Source: Gemmatimonadota bacterium
GTDB taxonomy: Bacteria; Gemmatimonadota; Gemmatimonadetes; Longimicrobiales; Gaopeijiaceae
Direction of reading: 5' to 3'
Assembly: GCA_026706635.1 (NCBI GenBank)
Contig: JAPOYJ010000013.1
Location: 1 to 63,095, forward strand
Length of the DNA: 63,095 nucleotides
In this document: in pieces, positions 49,837 through 62,624 of the stretch
How the letters are laid out: each line of letters opens with the position of its first letter
How positions within the stretch are numbered: the first letter of the stretch is position 1
Notes under the pieces: model-generated
Database searches by the model: none
Told to the model about the DNA's origin: nothing
The model's input: the letters and a program-made list of their open reading frames with translations, nothing else
Position numbers and translations under genes: made by a program

Positions 49837-50367
49837 ATGTGCCGGAATCGTATGGGGCCACGAGGCGCGCTCTGCGCCGCAGCCACGGTGTTTTGGGCCT
49901 CAGGCTGCGAGTCGCCCACCAAAGTCGACACCCATGCCCTGTTGACGGACGGGACCCACTTCCAACTCAGGGTGGCTCGGCTGAGCCAGGGCGAAGTGTA
50001 TGCGGCGGATATCCCGTACACCTTTACTAACCGAACCGGCTCAATGGTCTTCCTCTACAACTGCCACGGTGGCTTTGACCGCCGCCTGGAAATGCAGCAT
50101 GCCGGTGGATGGAAAGAGATCTGGAGTTCGGCCTTTTGCCTTCTGCTACATTCTGATATCGCGATCAAGCCAGATGAGGTCTACGCCGATACAGCGTCTC
50201 CATTGATCTCCCCCGACACCCTAGTTCCGCCACCCCATGCGTCCACCCAATTCCGGATCGTATGGCATGCCGCGCACTTCGCCGAGGGTGAGGACGGGGG
50301 TAAGGAGCTGATCCCACTCGAGGAACGTGTCTCCAACCCCTTCACGCTGGCGTTGCCACGCGAATAG
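49837..50367 (+). CDS. Lipoprotein of unknown function
   Basis: 176 residues from ATG 49837 (AGGAG 8 bases upstream). Signal GALCAAATVFWASGC (lipobox). The mature part is beta-rich (YTFTNRTGSMVFLYNCHGG, FRIVWHAAHF) and looks like an immunoglobulin-like or intracellular-proteinase-inhibitor-like fold; this is only a guess. 133 bases after the propeller operon, so it may have its own promoter. Confidence 0.65.
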   Translation: MCRNRMGPRGALCAAATVFWASGCESPTKVDTHALLTDGTHFQLRVARLSQGEVYAADIPYTFTNRTGSMVFLYNCHGGFDRRLEMQHAGGWKEIWSSAFCLLLHSDIAIKPDEVYADTASPLISPDTLVPPPHASTQFRIVWHAAHFAEGEDGGKELIPLEERVSNPFTLALPRE

Positions 50368-50466
50368 AAGGACGCCGCGGCCACGTTGGTCGTGGCCTCG
50401 CACCCCACCTGGAGAGATTCCGGACTCCTTCGAAACGTAGTTGTTCGCGGGCAGACGGCTTCCATC

Positions 50467-50865
50467 TCAGCCGAGCGTTTCGACCAGCCCCGATTCCGTG
50501 ATGTGACGGTCCTGCGTCAGCAGCGTCGCCCCGAGAATCCGTGCTGTCGCGACCAGTATCCGATCTGCGGGGTCACGGTGAAAGGAATCGGGCAGGGCCG
50601 CCACCTCCGCGGCGATCGCCGGCGAGATCCCGTGCCGCCGAACCAGGGGCGGGGCCACCGCCTTTTCCAGCCATTCGCGGAGGGGCATCGCAAGCTGGAT
50701 GCGGCCCAGGCCGTGCAGCGTCGCGATCTCCCAGAGCGAGATGTCGGAGACCCGTAGCGGCGAGTTCCTGTCCGCTGCGTTCAGGACGCGCTGCTGCGCC
50801 GCCGACAACGGGCCCTCGCCCTGAAGCCACCAGATCAGGACATGGGTGTCGAGCAGCGTGGTCAC
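50467..50865 (-). CDS. PIN-domain toxin (VapC family)
   Basis: 132 residues, ribonuclease fold. Acidic residues in place: LLDTHVLIWWL (first Asp), SDISLWEIATLH (Glu), DPADRILVATA (Asp pair) and LLTQDRHI (last Asp). This is the short PIN subtype paired with Phd/YefM-type antitoxins. Overlaps the antitoxin gene by 4 bases. Confidence 0.9.
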   Translation of the reverse strand: MTTLLDTHVLIWWLQGEGPLSAAQQRVLNAADRNSPLRVSDISLWEIATLHGLGRIQLAMPLREWLEKAVAPPLVRRHGISPAIAAEVAALPDSFHRDPADRILVATARILGATLLTQDRHITESGLVETLG

Positions 50866-51173
50866 TCGCCGCCCGTCCGGTGGGGTTGCTTCCCGGGAGC
50901 GTTGGCCTCTCCGCCCGACTCCTTGATCTCGACCGTGCCCTTCAGGCTGTCCCAGTAGTGCTCCGGCACCACCGGACCGACGATGTCACCGACGACGGTA
51001 ACCGTGCCTCTCAGCTCCGACTGCGGGCAATCCGATTCGGTCTGGCTGGGGGGCCAGAGTTCGGCCACCGGCCGGCCCCGCTTGAGAATCACGATGCGCT
51101 CGCCCGTCTCCCGCACGCGGTCTAGGATCGCCAGGCAGCGGGCCTTGAAGTAGGATGCGTTGATGGTTTCCAT
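50862..51173 (-). CDS. Phd/YefM-type antitoxin
   Basis: 103 residues. METINASYFKARCLAILDRV and ERIVILKRGRPVAELWP are the DNA-binding fold of the Phd/YefM family; the tail (GDIVGPVVPEHYW) should wrap the toxin. First gene of the pair; intact. Confidence 0.88.
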   Translation of the reverse strand: METINASYFKARCLAILDRVRETGERIVILKRGRPVAELWPPSQTESDCPQSELRGTVTVVGDIVGPVVPEHYWDSLKGTVEIKESGGEANAPGKQPHRTGGE

Positions 51174-51345
51174 ATGACTAGTCTCGGTGATCGGTCACAT
51201 CGTGTCAAGTCTACTGCATCTGCCCCGCGCATGTGACTGTTGTGGAGCGTAAGGTGGTGTACGGTACCGCGCTGCCCGTCGTATTTTGGTTGGGATCCGG
51301 TTCTGGATTCCGTACGGCGCAACGGAAGGGTAGACGGGGGCGAAG

Positions 51346-52896
51346 ATGGCTGGCAGACAAGCTGACAGCGGGGCCACGACCGGCTACGAGGCCGAGCTGT
51401 GGGCGATGGCCGACGCGCTCCGCGGCTCGATGGACGCCGCCGAGTACAAGCACGTCGTGCTTGGGCTCGTCTTCCTGAAGTACATCTCGGACGCCTTCGA
51501 GGAGCACCGCGCGGAGGTGCTGGCCGACTGGGGCGAAGAGGCTGCGGAGGACCGGGACGAGTACATCGCCGAGAACATCTTCTGGGTGCCGGCGGAGGCC
51601 CGCTGGGCGCGCCTGAGGGCCGAAGCGCGGCAGCCGACGATCGGCCAGACCGTGGACCGGGCGATGGCGGCGATTGAGCGGGACAACCCGGCGCTCAAGG
51701 AGGTGCTGCCCAAGGACTACGCGCGGCCCGCTCTGGACAAGCAGCGCCTAGGCCAGCTGATCGACATGGTGGGCAACATCCGCGTCGGGGACGCCGAGGC
51801 CCGCTCGAAGGACGTGCTTGGCCGCGTGTACGAGTACTTCCTCTCGCAGTTCGCGAGCGCCGAGGGGAAGAGGGGCGGCGAGTTCTACACCCCCCGCTGC
51901 ATCGTCAGGCTGCTCGTCGAGATGCTGGAACCCTACCGTGGCCGCGTCTACGATCCCTGCTGCGGCTCCTCGGGGATGTTCGTGCAGTCGGTCGAGTTCA
52001 TCCGCGCCCACGCCAACGGCAACGCCAACGGCGGCAACGCGCGGGGCGACATCTCGATCTACGGCCAGGAGTCGAACTACACGACGTGGCGGCTCGCCAG
52101 GATGAACCTGGCCATCCGCGGGATCGGGGGTCAGATCGCTCACGGCGACACCTTCCACAACGACCGCCACCCGGACCTGAAGGCCGACTACATCCTCGCC
52201 AATCCCCCCTTCAACGTCTCGGACTGGGGCGGCGAACGGCTGGCCGGGGACAAGCGCTGGCGCTACGGCGTCCCGCCGAAGGGCAACGCGAACTTCGCCT
52301 GGGTCCAGCACATGGTCCACCACCTCGCGCCGAGGGGCGTCACGGGGTTCGTGCTCGCCAACGGCTCGATGTCGTCGCAGCAGTCGGGTGAGGGCGAGAT
52401 CCGGAAGAATCTGGTCGAGGCCAGCCTCGTGGACTGCATGGTCGCTCTGCCGGGCCAACTGTTCTACTCGACGCAGATACCGGCCTGCCTGTGGTTTCTG
52501 GCGCGCGGGCGCGAGCGGCGGGGTGAGGTCCTCTTCGTCGACGCCCGGAAGCTCGGCCGAATGGTGGACCGGACGCACCGGGAGCTGACCGGCGAGGAGA
52601 TCGCGCGGATCGCGGACACCTACCACGCGTGGCGGACGGGAGAAAAGGGGGACGGCTACGCCGATGTTCCCGGCTTCTGCAAGAGCGCCCCGCTGAACGA
52701 GGTCCGCAAGCACGGCCATGTGCTGACGCCGGGCCGCTACGTCGGTGTGGAGCCGCAGGAGGAGGACGGCGAGCCCTTCGAGGACAAGATGAAGCGGCTG
52801 GTGGCGGAGTTGCGGGAGCAGCAGGCGGAGGGTAAGCGGCTGGATGCCGCGATCAGCAAGAACCTGGAGGCGCTGGGGTTTGGGGGTGGATCGTGA
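51346..52896 (+). CDS. hsdM: Type I restriction-modification methyltransferase subunit HsdM
   Basis: 516 residues. N-terminal helical domain ([32 protein letters not shown] region), [19 protein letters not shown]-binding motif [10 protein letters not shown] near residue 203 and catalytic NPPF near 286 (adenine-N6 class). C-terminal helices ([23 protein letters not shown]) contact HsdS in characterised enzymes. The hsdS gene that should follow is absent; hsdR lies 6.5 kb downstream. Confidence 0.93.
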   Translation: MAGRQADSGATTGYEAELWAMADALRGSMDAAEYKHVVLGLVFLKYISDAFEEHRAEVLADWGEEAAEDRDEYIAENIFWVPAEARWARLRAEARQPTIGQTVDRAMAAIERDNPALKEVLPKDYARPALDKQRLGQLIDMVGNIRVGDAEARSKDVLGRVYEYFLSQFASAEGKRGGEFYTPRCIVRLLVEMLEPYRGRVYDPCCGSSGMFVQSVEFIRAHANGNANGGNARGDISIYGQESNYTTWRLARMNLAIRGIGGQIAHGDTFHNDRHPDLKADYILANPPFNVSDWGGERLAGDKRWRYGVPPKGNANFAWVQHMVHHLAPRGVTGFVLANGSMSSQQSGEGEIRKNLVEASLVDCMVALPGQLFYSTQIPACLWFLARGRERRGEVLFVDARKLGRMVDRTHRELTGEEIARIADTYHAWRTGEKGDGYADVPGFCKSAPLNEVRKHGHVLTPGRYVGVEPQEEDGEPFEDKMKRLVAELREQQAEGKRLDAAISKNLEALGFGGGS

Positions 52897-52995
52897 CTCG
52901 AGACTGCTCCAACGGCGAGTCCAGGGACCTTGACCCAAGTCTACGGATCTAACGCTTCACGGCGAACCTGTGCGGAATATGCACTAGTTGCGAAC

Positions 52996-53418
52996 ATGAG
53001 CATCGACACCACCTTCCTGCGCAGCCACATCGCCTCCCTGGAGGCCGCGCTGCAGGGAGTCGGACGGCATAGGGACGACGACGTCAGGCGCGACCTCTAC
53101 CGCGCCGCTTGCGTCAAGGAGTTTGAACTCGTCCTCGAACAGTCGGGCAAGCTTCTTCGAAAGCGGCTCTCCCCTTGGTTTGCCAGCAATCGCCAAGCGG
53201 ACCGCCTGCACTTCAAGGATCTCTTCCGCCATGCCGCGAAGCACGGCCTGATGGACTGCGATGCGGTCGAGCGGTGGCTGCGCTGCCGGGACAACCGTGC
53301 CTTCCCCCAACGCGACCTGGAGGAGGAGTTCCTGACGGGCACAATGGCGCTGCTGCCGGGGTTCGTCGAGGACGCGAAGGCGCTGGCGTCGGTGATTGAG
53401 GGAGCGCGAGATGGCTGA
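52996..53418 (+). CDS. HepT/HI0074-type HEPN protein with altered catalytic motif
   Basis: 140 residues, all-helical. Family features: AACVKEFELVLEQSGKLLRK and RHAAKHGLMDCDAVERWL. The HEPN RNase motif R-x4-H reads R-A-F-P-Q-R-D, so the His is replaced by Arg (codon CGC; one base from CAC). The partner nucleotidyltransferase that normally neutralises it by AMPylation is truncated next door. Probably inactive. Confidence 0.7.
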   Translation: MSIDTTFLRSHIASLEAALQGVGRHRDDDVRRDLYRAACVKEFELVLEQSGKLLRKRLSPWFASNRQADRLHFKDLFRHAAKHGLMDCDAVERWLRCRDNRAFPQRDLEEEFLTGTMALLPGFVEDAKALASVIEGARDG

Positions 53419-53560
53419 CCGGCTGCACATCCGGCCACGCCATCGGCGCCTGCTCGAAAGGCTGCTTCGGGAGCACCTGCCCGATGTCGAGGCGTGGGCG
53501 AGCGGTTTCCCCGGGGGCGTTGACCGCTTACGCCCGTGCGGCGGGCTGGAGCCGGGATGA
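53411..53560 (+). pseudogene. Truncated MntA-type nucleotidyltransferase antitoxin
   Basis: From ATG 53411, overlapping the HEPN gene, the frame gives RRLLERLLREHLPDVEAWASG, the start of a minimal nucleotidyltransferase. The conserved GSR-x-G and D-x-D that should follow are missing: the frame continues into unrelated sequence and stops at 53558. The deletion junction lies near 53505 and joins it to the next gene. Confidence 0.65.
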
Positions 53561-54599
53561 GCCGTACCGGGCACATTCGGACGTCTACATCGGTGAGGGA
53601 CTTCCAGAGGTCATCATCCCGCGTACCGAGCGGCTGGGGGACTATGCGAGTGTGGTCGCCTCCCTAATCGACAGGTTCGCCGAGGTCGCCGAGCGGGACG
53701 AGCTGACGGTGTATCGCCATCTGGTAACTGCTGACCGCGATGTCGTCAGCGTCCGGGCGGGCGAAAGCGAGGACGGCAGCGTGGCTCTGAACGCCGGGGC
53801 GGACCTCGTGGTCGGCACTCGTGATCTGCTGCTTGCGGCGGCTTGCTCGCTGGGTGAGCCAAAGCCGGTGTATCGGGCCGGAGCAAACCGGGATGCGACG
53901 GACCTCCTCAAGCGCGTCCGTCTGGGGCAGACGCATCAGGGGAGCTTTGTCGTGACGCTGATGACGCCCGTCGTACCGCCGCGGATGCCCGCGTTGTTTC
54001 CGGAGACCGACGACCAGGACGCGCCGATCGAACGGAGACTGACGCTGCGGTTGATGGAAGCGTTGGCCGCAGCGCGCTTGGCGGCTGAGCGAACGTTGGT
54101 GGGCGACGAGGCAGACTTCGGGCGGATCGTGGAGGGCGGTGTGAGCGCCAATCTCTGCGAAGCCCTCGTCCGGATCATCGAACCGTTCTCAACGCTCGAC
54201 GTGAACGTGTCGTGGGCCAGGACCCGGCCGGTGACGTCGCCGCGACCGGTTGTTCGGTTCGGTCGGGCGGACGCCCCCCTCCTGCGGGAGGCGGCACGTT
54301 CCCTGCGCGCGCGGGAGCCCCAGCCCGATGTGCGTCTCTTCGGCCATGTCGGTCAGCTGTGCCGTCGAGAGGACGAAGACGACGGAACGATCCGTGTGAG
54401 CGGGTACGTGGGCCGGAAACACGTGTCGGCCACTGCGACCTTGGAGCAGAGGGACTACGAGCGGGTCGTGCAGGCCCACAAGGAGCGAGTGCCGGTGGTG
54501 CTCGCGGGCGACCTTGATAGGATCGGTCAGCGATGGCGGCTGCTGAACCCGCGGCTTGAGGCGGTGGTTCGGGACGACGACTCGGAACTGCTGCCCTAA
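53484..54599 (+). CDS. Conserved protein of unknown function in a defence island
   Basis: 371 residues from ATG 53484, which lies inside the truncated antitoxin gene in another frame; an in-frame TTG at 53519 (LTAYARAAGW) may be nearer the ancestral start. The body appears continuous: HSDVYIGEGLPEVIIPRTERLGDYASVV is a distinctive block, then RAGANRDATDLLKRVRLGQTHQGSFVVTLM, and a C-terminal RVSGYVGRKHVSATATL. I recall no named domain. It is often near restriction systems, from memory and unverified. Its start was probably replaced by the deletion. Confidence 0.6.
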   Translation: MSRRGRAVSPGALTAYARAAGWSRDEPYRAHSDVYIGEGLPEVIIPRTERLGDYASVVASLIDRFAEVAERDELTVYRHLVTADRDVVSVRAGESEDGSVALNAGADLVVGTRDLLLAAACSLGEPKPVYRAGANRDATDLLKRVRLGQTHQGSFVVTLMTPVVPPRMPALFPETDDQDAPIERRLTLRLMEALAAARLAAERTLVGDEADFGRIVEGGVSANLCEALVRIIEPFSTLDVNVSWARTRPVTSPRPVVRFGRADAPLLREAARSLRAREPQPDVRLFGHVGQLCRREDEDDGTIRVSGYVGRKHVSATATLEQRDYERVVQAHKERVPVVLAGDLDRIGQRWRLLNPRLEAVVRDDDSELLP

Positions 54600-54614
54600 A
54601 TCAAGGCCCGTACG

Positions 54615-55073
54615 ATGACAACGGCGACTGACGCGGAGCCTCGAGACCGAACGCGGATGACCGAATCCGAGCAGCTATTTCGCCGCTTCTGCGAGTCTCA
54701 GGGCTGGCACCTCGAACGGATCGACGAGCAGTCGGCGGCCCAAGGCAGCAGGGTGCCCGACTTCCGCCTCCGGCTGGAACACGGCGCTGATCAGGGCTCG
54801 CCGATCGTGCCCGTCCGCGAGCGGGCAGGTCCGGGCAAGAAGCTGACTCGCGAGATGAACACATCGATTTCCTGCATCGCCGTGCTCCGAGAGTTCTTCA
54901 ATGGCGACATGATCCCTTACGGCATGGCCGGGCCGAACCCCGAGTATGCCATGGCTGTGTACCACAGTCCGTTTGCCAAGCACCCCCTTGACCCCGAACT
55001 CCTGGCCAGCTCGCGAGTGAGACACTATCGGATGAGTGAAGACGAGAAATCGTGGGAGCCCTATCCGTCGTGA
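54615..55073 (+). pseudogene. Nuclease-like protein with probable internal deletion
   Basis: 152 residues. The N-terminus (ESEQLFRRFCESQGWHLERI... SRVPDFRLRL) looks like the first half of a PD-(D/E)xK-type fold, and the C-terminus (ISCIAVLREFF, MAVYHSPFAKHPLDPELL) like the end of the same kind of protein. The central catalytic (D/E)-x-K strand is not present, and the middle (HGADQGSPIVPVRERAGPGKK) is short and low in pattern. I infer a deletion of ~50-100 codons. The frame is intact, so a product may be made. Confidence 0.5.
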
Positions 55074-55131
55074 CCATCGCGGCCATCAGAAGACCAGCGC
55101 GAATCCGGCACGCTCCGCAAGAGGGCTGATA

Positions 55132-56142
55132 GTGATCCGGGTTCCCGTGAAGCCAGAGCTCCTGCGCTGGGCGCGCCATCGCGCCGGGCTACGTCGGAGT
55201 GCATTCCCAGCCCGCTTCAAGAAGCTGCCGGAGTGGGAGGCTGGTCGGCTGCGGCCCACCCTGAGACAGCTGGAGGACTTCGCTCGCAAGGTGCACGTCC
55301 CCGTCGGGACCCTGCTGCTCGATGAGCCGCCCGAAGAATCCGTCCCGATTCCGGACTACCGGACCGTCGGCAGCGGAGCCCTTCCGCAGCCCAGCCCCAA
55401 TCTGCTGGACACCATCTACCTTTGCCAGGAGCGACAGGCCTGGTACCAGGACTACCTTCGGTCGATGGGCGCTGAGCCGCTGGACTTCGTGGGCAGCCTC
55501 GCCGCCAACTCCGACACGCGCGCGGCGGCTGAAGCGATGCGTGACAAGCTGCGAATCACGGTGGACGGGCGGCTCGGTCACCGGACGCCGCAGAAGGCTC
55601 TGTCCGCGTGCATCGCGTCTGCGGAGAGCGCGGGTGTTCTCGTCATGGTCAGCGGCATCGTCGGAAGCAACCCCCGGCGCAAGCTCGATCCCCGGGAGTT
55701 CCGAGGCTTCGCGCTGGCCGATTCGCTGGCCCCACTGGTCTTCGTCAATGGCCTCGACGCCAAGTCCGCCCAGATGTTCACGCTGGCTCACGAGCTGGCG
55801 CACCTCTGGCTCGAGATCTCGGCGCTTTCGAACCTGCCGTCTCCCTCCGCTCCAGGCATCAGGACGGAGGAAGTCTGGTGCAATGCGGTCGCGGCCGAAT
55901 TCCTGGGGCCGCTCGCCGCGTCGTGGAGCCGCAAAGTCGCCCAGCACGAATCGGTTCGCCGATCGGGGGGCGGCGACTTCTATCGAACCGCCATTTCTCG
56001 GCTCAGCAGGCCCTTCACGAGGGCAGTGATCGCTGACACGCTGGAGGGCAGGACTCGCTACACGGACGCGCTGCGCATGCTGGGGATTCGCAATCAGGCA
56101 ACCCTCGATCGGATGGCCGGCGAGCTGGGACTGACTCCGTGA
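55132..56142 (+). CDS. XRE-type helix-turn-helix plus ImmA/IrrE metallopeptidase
   Basis: 336 residues from GTG 55132. N-terminal HTH (~residues 5-60, LPEWEAGRLRPTLRQLEDFAR); C-terminal zinc peptidase with HELAHLWLE near 220 and the downstream Glu in EEVWCNAVAAEFLGP. Such proteins cleave repressors in phage or mobile-element control or act with a partner toxin (often a PIN/DUF4411 gene). The partner slot downstream is occupied by a gene fragment. Confidence 0.85.
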   Translation: MIRVPVKPELLRWARHRAGLRRSAFPARFKKLPEWEAGRLRPTLRQLEDFARKVHVPVGTLLLDEPPEESVPIPDYRTVGSGALPQPSPNLLDTIYLCQERQAWYQDYLRSMGAEPLDFVGSLAANSDTRAAAEAMRDKLRITVDGRLGHRTPQKALSACIASAESAGVLVMVSGIVGSNPRRKLDPREFRGFALADSLAPLVFVNGLDAKSAQMFTLAHELAHLWLEISALSNLPSPSAPGIRTEEVWCNAVAAEFLGPLAASWSRKVAQHESVRRSGGGDFYRTAISRLSRPFTRAVIADTLEGRTRYTDALRMLGIRNQATLDRMAGELGLTP

Positions 56143-56172
56143 GGCTCCCGCTGGTCACTCGCGGGCGGGCGC

Positions 56173-56571
56173 TTGCCGACCCCGGCAACTCATGCGACTC
56201 TGGCACAGGTTCCGAACGGGGCGGGCAACCGCGCGAGCCAAGAGCGAGCGACCCATGACCCAACTCCAGGCAGCCAGCCGCCCTCCCCGGATGCGGACAT
56301 CGTAGACTTCGACGCGCCCGCGCCCGTACCGAGACGCCGCCTGCTGGGTTCCTACTACACCCCGGACGATCTGGCGGCGGTGCTGGTCCGCTGGGCGCTG
56401 GCGGACGGGGACGGACCCGTCCTGGGCCGAGCTACGGCGGCTGCGCGTTTCTTTGGGGGCAGCCGCGCGTGCATTGAGCGACAGCGCGGTCGCGGGCAGG
56501 CGGTTGACGAGCCGAATAAAAAGCGAAACACTATACCCATAGCCGCTCTGACTCACCCTCGGTGGGGATAA
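56173..56571 (+). pseudogene. N-terminal fragment of a DNA methyltransferase
   Basis: RRRLLGSYYTPDDLAAVLVRWAL is the characteristic entry block of N6-adenine methyltransferases of the Eco57I/type IIG kind. The SAM motif (D-P-x-x-G-x-G) expected ~10 residues later is missing; unrelated sequence follows to 56571. An upstream ATG (56256) is out of frame with this block. Remnant of a longer enzyme. Confidence 0.65.
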
Positions 56572-56574
56572 CTC

Positions 56575-57060
56575 GTGCCAGACCGAAGCGCCATCGAATG
56601 GACCGACGCCACCTGGAACCCGACCACGGGCTGCACCCGGGTGTCGGCGGGCTGCGACCACTGCTACGCCGAGAGTATGTCGCGCAGGCTGCTGGCGACC
56701 ACCTACCGGTCACGCCTTCCGGTGGTTGACACGGCGGCCAACCGATCTGATCCGTTCGCAGTTCGCTTGTGGCCCGAACGGCTGCGGGTTCCCGTGGCTT
56801 GGCGCGAGCCCCGTCGGATCCTCGTCAACTCGATGTCGGACCTCTTACATCGCGACGTCCCCGACGACTTCGCCTGCGAGTGCTTCCGCGTCATGCTCGA
56901 TGTCGACCGCCATGTCTACCAAGTGCTGACCAAGCGACCGGCGAGGGCCGCCCGATTCGTCAAGCGGAACGCCGAACTGTTCCCCAACGGGCTGCCCGCG
57001 AACGTGTGGATCGGGACGTCGGTCGAAGACCAGTCGGTCGATTTCCGGGTTCGTCGCGCC
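56575..57060 (+). pseudogene. DUF5131 (phage Gp37/Gp68-like) gene, 3' half deleted
   Basis: From GTG 56575: IEWTDATWNPTTGCTRVSAGCDHCYAE (Cys cluster TGCTRVSAGCDHCYAE, as in this radical-SAM-like family), RILVNSMSDLLH, YQVLTKRPAR and NVWIGTSVEDQ, each in order. Homology stops after VEDQ (~residue 152 of ~240-260). The frame runs on to 57192 through the start of a different gene. Confidence 0.8.
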
Positions 57061-57421
57061 GTGGGGCGACTTCTCGTTTCGGGGCGTCATGCGGGACCAG
57101 TTGGTCCTCCTGGAGCCCCAGCCCGACTTCCAGCCACTTCGGGACACATTGCAGAATCGCTTTGCGGATCAGGCCCGGGTGACTGTCTCTGACATCCTGG
57201 AGTTCGTGAGCTCGGATGAGACCGCGTACCACGACACGCAGGTGAATAAGCCCGTGCTCAGGCCGATGGAGGAGGAGGGACTGATCCGGGTGGAGCGGCC
57301 GGAAGGTAGTCGCAAGGGGACCTTCTCCGAGGGCTGCCGGATCCTGTTCGGACCGGCAGTCGGATCTGCTGACCGGCCTGAAACTGCCTCGATGAGCCAG
57401 CGCACCCTCTTCATGGTCTGA
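57060..57421 (+). pseudogene. C-terminal part of a three-Cys-motif partner (TcmP-like) gene
   Basis: In another frame, FSFRGVMRDQLVLLEPQPDF, LRDTLQNRFADQARVTVSDI and VNKPVLRPMEEEGLIRVERP match the C-terminal winged-helix end of TcmP proteins, which normally neighbour DUF5131 genes. The N-terminal enzyme domain is missing. One deletion seems to have joined both genes near 57050-57070. ATG 57089 could still start a ~110-residue product. Confidence 0.7.
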
Positions 57422-57553
57422 CAGGACGCCGGGCGCTCGCGCCTGCGGTTCCCCGCAGCCCGCGCTTGTCAGCCGATCGGAACCGCCACGCGAAGGCCGG
57501 ACGCCACGCTGGGGCACCGTCGGGACCGCCACGCACCGGTCTGGTCACGGCAT
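57422..57553. other. Short intergenic segment between convergent genes
   Basis: About 130 bases between the TcmP remnant and higA. Nothing recognised. Confidence 0.3.
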
Positions 57554-57841
57554 TCAGACCGTCGCGAAGCGCTCGACCACGATCTCGCGGGCGCGACCGC
57601 GCAGCAGCCAAAGATCGTAGGCCATCTGCATCCCCAGCCACGTTTCGGGCGTGGAACCGAACGCCTTGGACAGCCGGACCGCCATCTCCACCGAGACGCC
57701 TGTATGCCCGTTCACTAGCTCCGAAAGCGCCTGCCGCGTAACCCCCAGCCCCTCGGCCGCGCGCGTCACGGTCAGCCCCAGCGGCTCGAGGCACTGCCGC
57801 CTCACGATGCCGCCGGGATGCGGCGGGTCGTGCATTGCCAT
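57554..57841 (-). CDS. higA: HigA-family antitoxin
   Basis: 95 residues. HPGGIVRRQCLEPLGLTVTRAAEGLGVTRQALSELVNG (core: HPGGIVRRQCLEPLG, then the HTH) is the HigA signature; SKAFGSTPETWLGMQMAYDL completes it. Strong GGAGGAGG upstream. It is second in the operon, after the toxin gene, in the order usual for higBA. Confidence 0.92.
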   Translation of the reverse strand: MAMHDPPHPGGIVRRQCLEPLGLTVTRAAEGLGVTRQALSELVNGHTGVSVEMAVRLSKAFGSTPETWLGMQMAYDLWLLRGRAREIVVERFATV

Positions 57842-57857
57842 GGTTCTTCCCTCCTCC

Positions 57858-58139
57858 TCAGTGATAGTCCACGTAATCCACGTCGGTTGCCGCGCCGTCC
57901 TCGAACCGGAACGTGACGCGCCAGTTGCCCGACACCGTGACCGCGTAGTGCCCCTTGAGCCGCCCCTTGAGCGCGTGCAGCCGGAATCCCGGCAGGCCCA
58001 TGCCGGCCGGTCCCGAACTGTGGTCCAACGCGGCGAGGATATCGCGCAGCCTTGCTGCGTGCCCGGGTGCGACCCTGCGCCCCGTCCTGCCCTCATAGAA
58101 GGCCTTCAGCCCCCGGTGGCGGAACGATGCAATCATCAT
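57858..58139 (-). CDS. higB: HigB-family RelE-type mRNA interferase toxin
   Basis: 93 residues. RHRGLKAFYEGRTGRRV at the N-terminus, LRDILAALDHSSGPAGM and a C-terminal GNWRVTFRFEDGAATDVDYVDYH match the plasmid-maintenance killer/HigB family: ribosome-dependent mRNA cleavage. Intact; 16 bases before higA. Confidence 0.92.
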   Translation of the reverse strand: MMIASFRHRGLKAFYEGRTGRRVAPGHAARLRDILAALDHSSGPAGMGLPGFRLHALKGRLKGHYAVTVSGNWRVTFRFEDGAATDVDYVDYH

Positions 58140-58387
58140 CCAATCTACCGGTTGCCCCGTCGCCCGTCAAGCGACAGCTGGCGACTCCTCGGTCGACCGA
58201 TGGCGCATGAGTCGTGCCGCGACGCGATCCCCTGTCCGCCGTCGCGCTCCCGCAGTGCGTCCAGCGAGACGCGAGGTGTGGCGGTTTACGAGAAGACAGG
58301 CAACCGCTTGCCGAGTGGTGCAACCCGTGCCAATATCGCACTGGTTCCGAACGAACGATCACCTCCTCGTGGAGAATCAAGCGATTC

Positions 58388-59397
58388 ATGACCGAACTCG
58401 ATGACACCCACCCGCCCTCCCCGCGCGGCGAGGTCGTCGTGTACGAGGCGCCGGACGGCGAGGTCGCCCTGGACGTGCGCTTGGAGCAGGAGACCGTTTG
58501 GCTGACTCAGCGGCAGATGGCGGATGTGTTTCGCACGAGCCTCGACAACATCGGCCTGCACCTGAAGAACGTGTTCGCGGATGGCGAACTCGACCGCGCG
58601 GCAACTACCGAGGATTTCTCGGTGGTTCGATCAGAGGGGAGTCGCAAGGTCCGACGCGTACTGACCCACTACAACCTCGACGCCATCATTTCGGTTGGAT
58701 ACCGGGTGAATTCAAAGCGCGCCGTCCGCTTCCGCCAGTGGGCCACCCGTACGTTGCGAGAGTTCCTCGTTCGCGGCTACGTGCTGAACGAACGCCGTCT
58801 CGCAGAGCGCGGCCTGAGGGAAGCCAGAGCGACACTGGACCTACTGGCACGGACGCTGCGGAGCCAATCGCTAGTCAGCGGCACCGGGGAGGCCGTTCTC
58901 GAGATCGTCACCGGCTACGCCGACACTTGGCGGCTCCTGCTGGAATACGACGAGGATCGCCTTGCGTCACCGCCGGGCACGCAGCCGCCGACCGCCGCCC
59001 TTGATCACGACCGAGCGGTCTCGGCCATCGCCGACCTGAGGGCGGCGCTTGTGGAGCGAGGGGAAGCATCGTCGCTGTTCGGCGTTCCTCGCGGTGAGAT
59101 CCTCGAGGGGATCCTCGGGAACGTCGAGCAGACCATGTTCGGCGAGCCCGTCTACCGAACGCGCGAGGAGAAGGCGGCCAACCTCCTCTACTTCCTGGTG
59201 AAGGACCATCCCTTCACTGACGGAAACAAGCGCATCGGTTCTCTGCTCTTCCTGCTCTACCTCAGCAAGGAGGAGCTGGATCACGACCTCCACCCCCGGG
59301 CCCTCACAGCCCTGACGCTCCTCATCGCGCAGAGCGAGCCCGCTAACAAGGATCTCATGGTCCGGCTCGTCGTCCACCTGCTGGCCCCGCCCCGCCT

Positions 59398-59401
<4 letters not shown>
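58388..59401 (+). CDS. RhuM-like N-terminus fused to a Fic/DOC domain
   Basis: 337 residues from ATG 58388. Residues ~10-200 are RhuM-type ([56 protein letters not shown]). Residues ~215-337 are a Fic domain with the complete active motif HPFTDGNKR near 275, so AMP or another nucleotide could be transferred to a target protein. It lies between hsdM and hsdR and overlaps hsdR (GTGA), so it is part of the type I restriction transcription unit. No inhibitory S/T-x3-E-G/N motif was recognised. Confidence 0.85.
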
Positions 59402-62538
<3,137 letters not shown>

Positions 62539-62624
62539 TGAGGTGCCTTCGGCGGAAAACAGCTATATGATCGCAACATGCCGATCTGTGTTCCCCCGTG
62601 TGCGATTTACTCCCCGCGCTGTTT
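62539..62624. other. Short intergenic segment
   Basis: Region after hsdR where an hsdS could have been expected; none is present. Base composition drops in GC from here to the window end. Confidence 0.3.

Noticed and set aside
52897-52995. A short frame from the GTG at 52893 as an hsdS remnant
   Set aside because: It stops after a few codons and shows none of the target-recognition-domain pattern.
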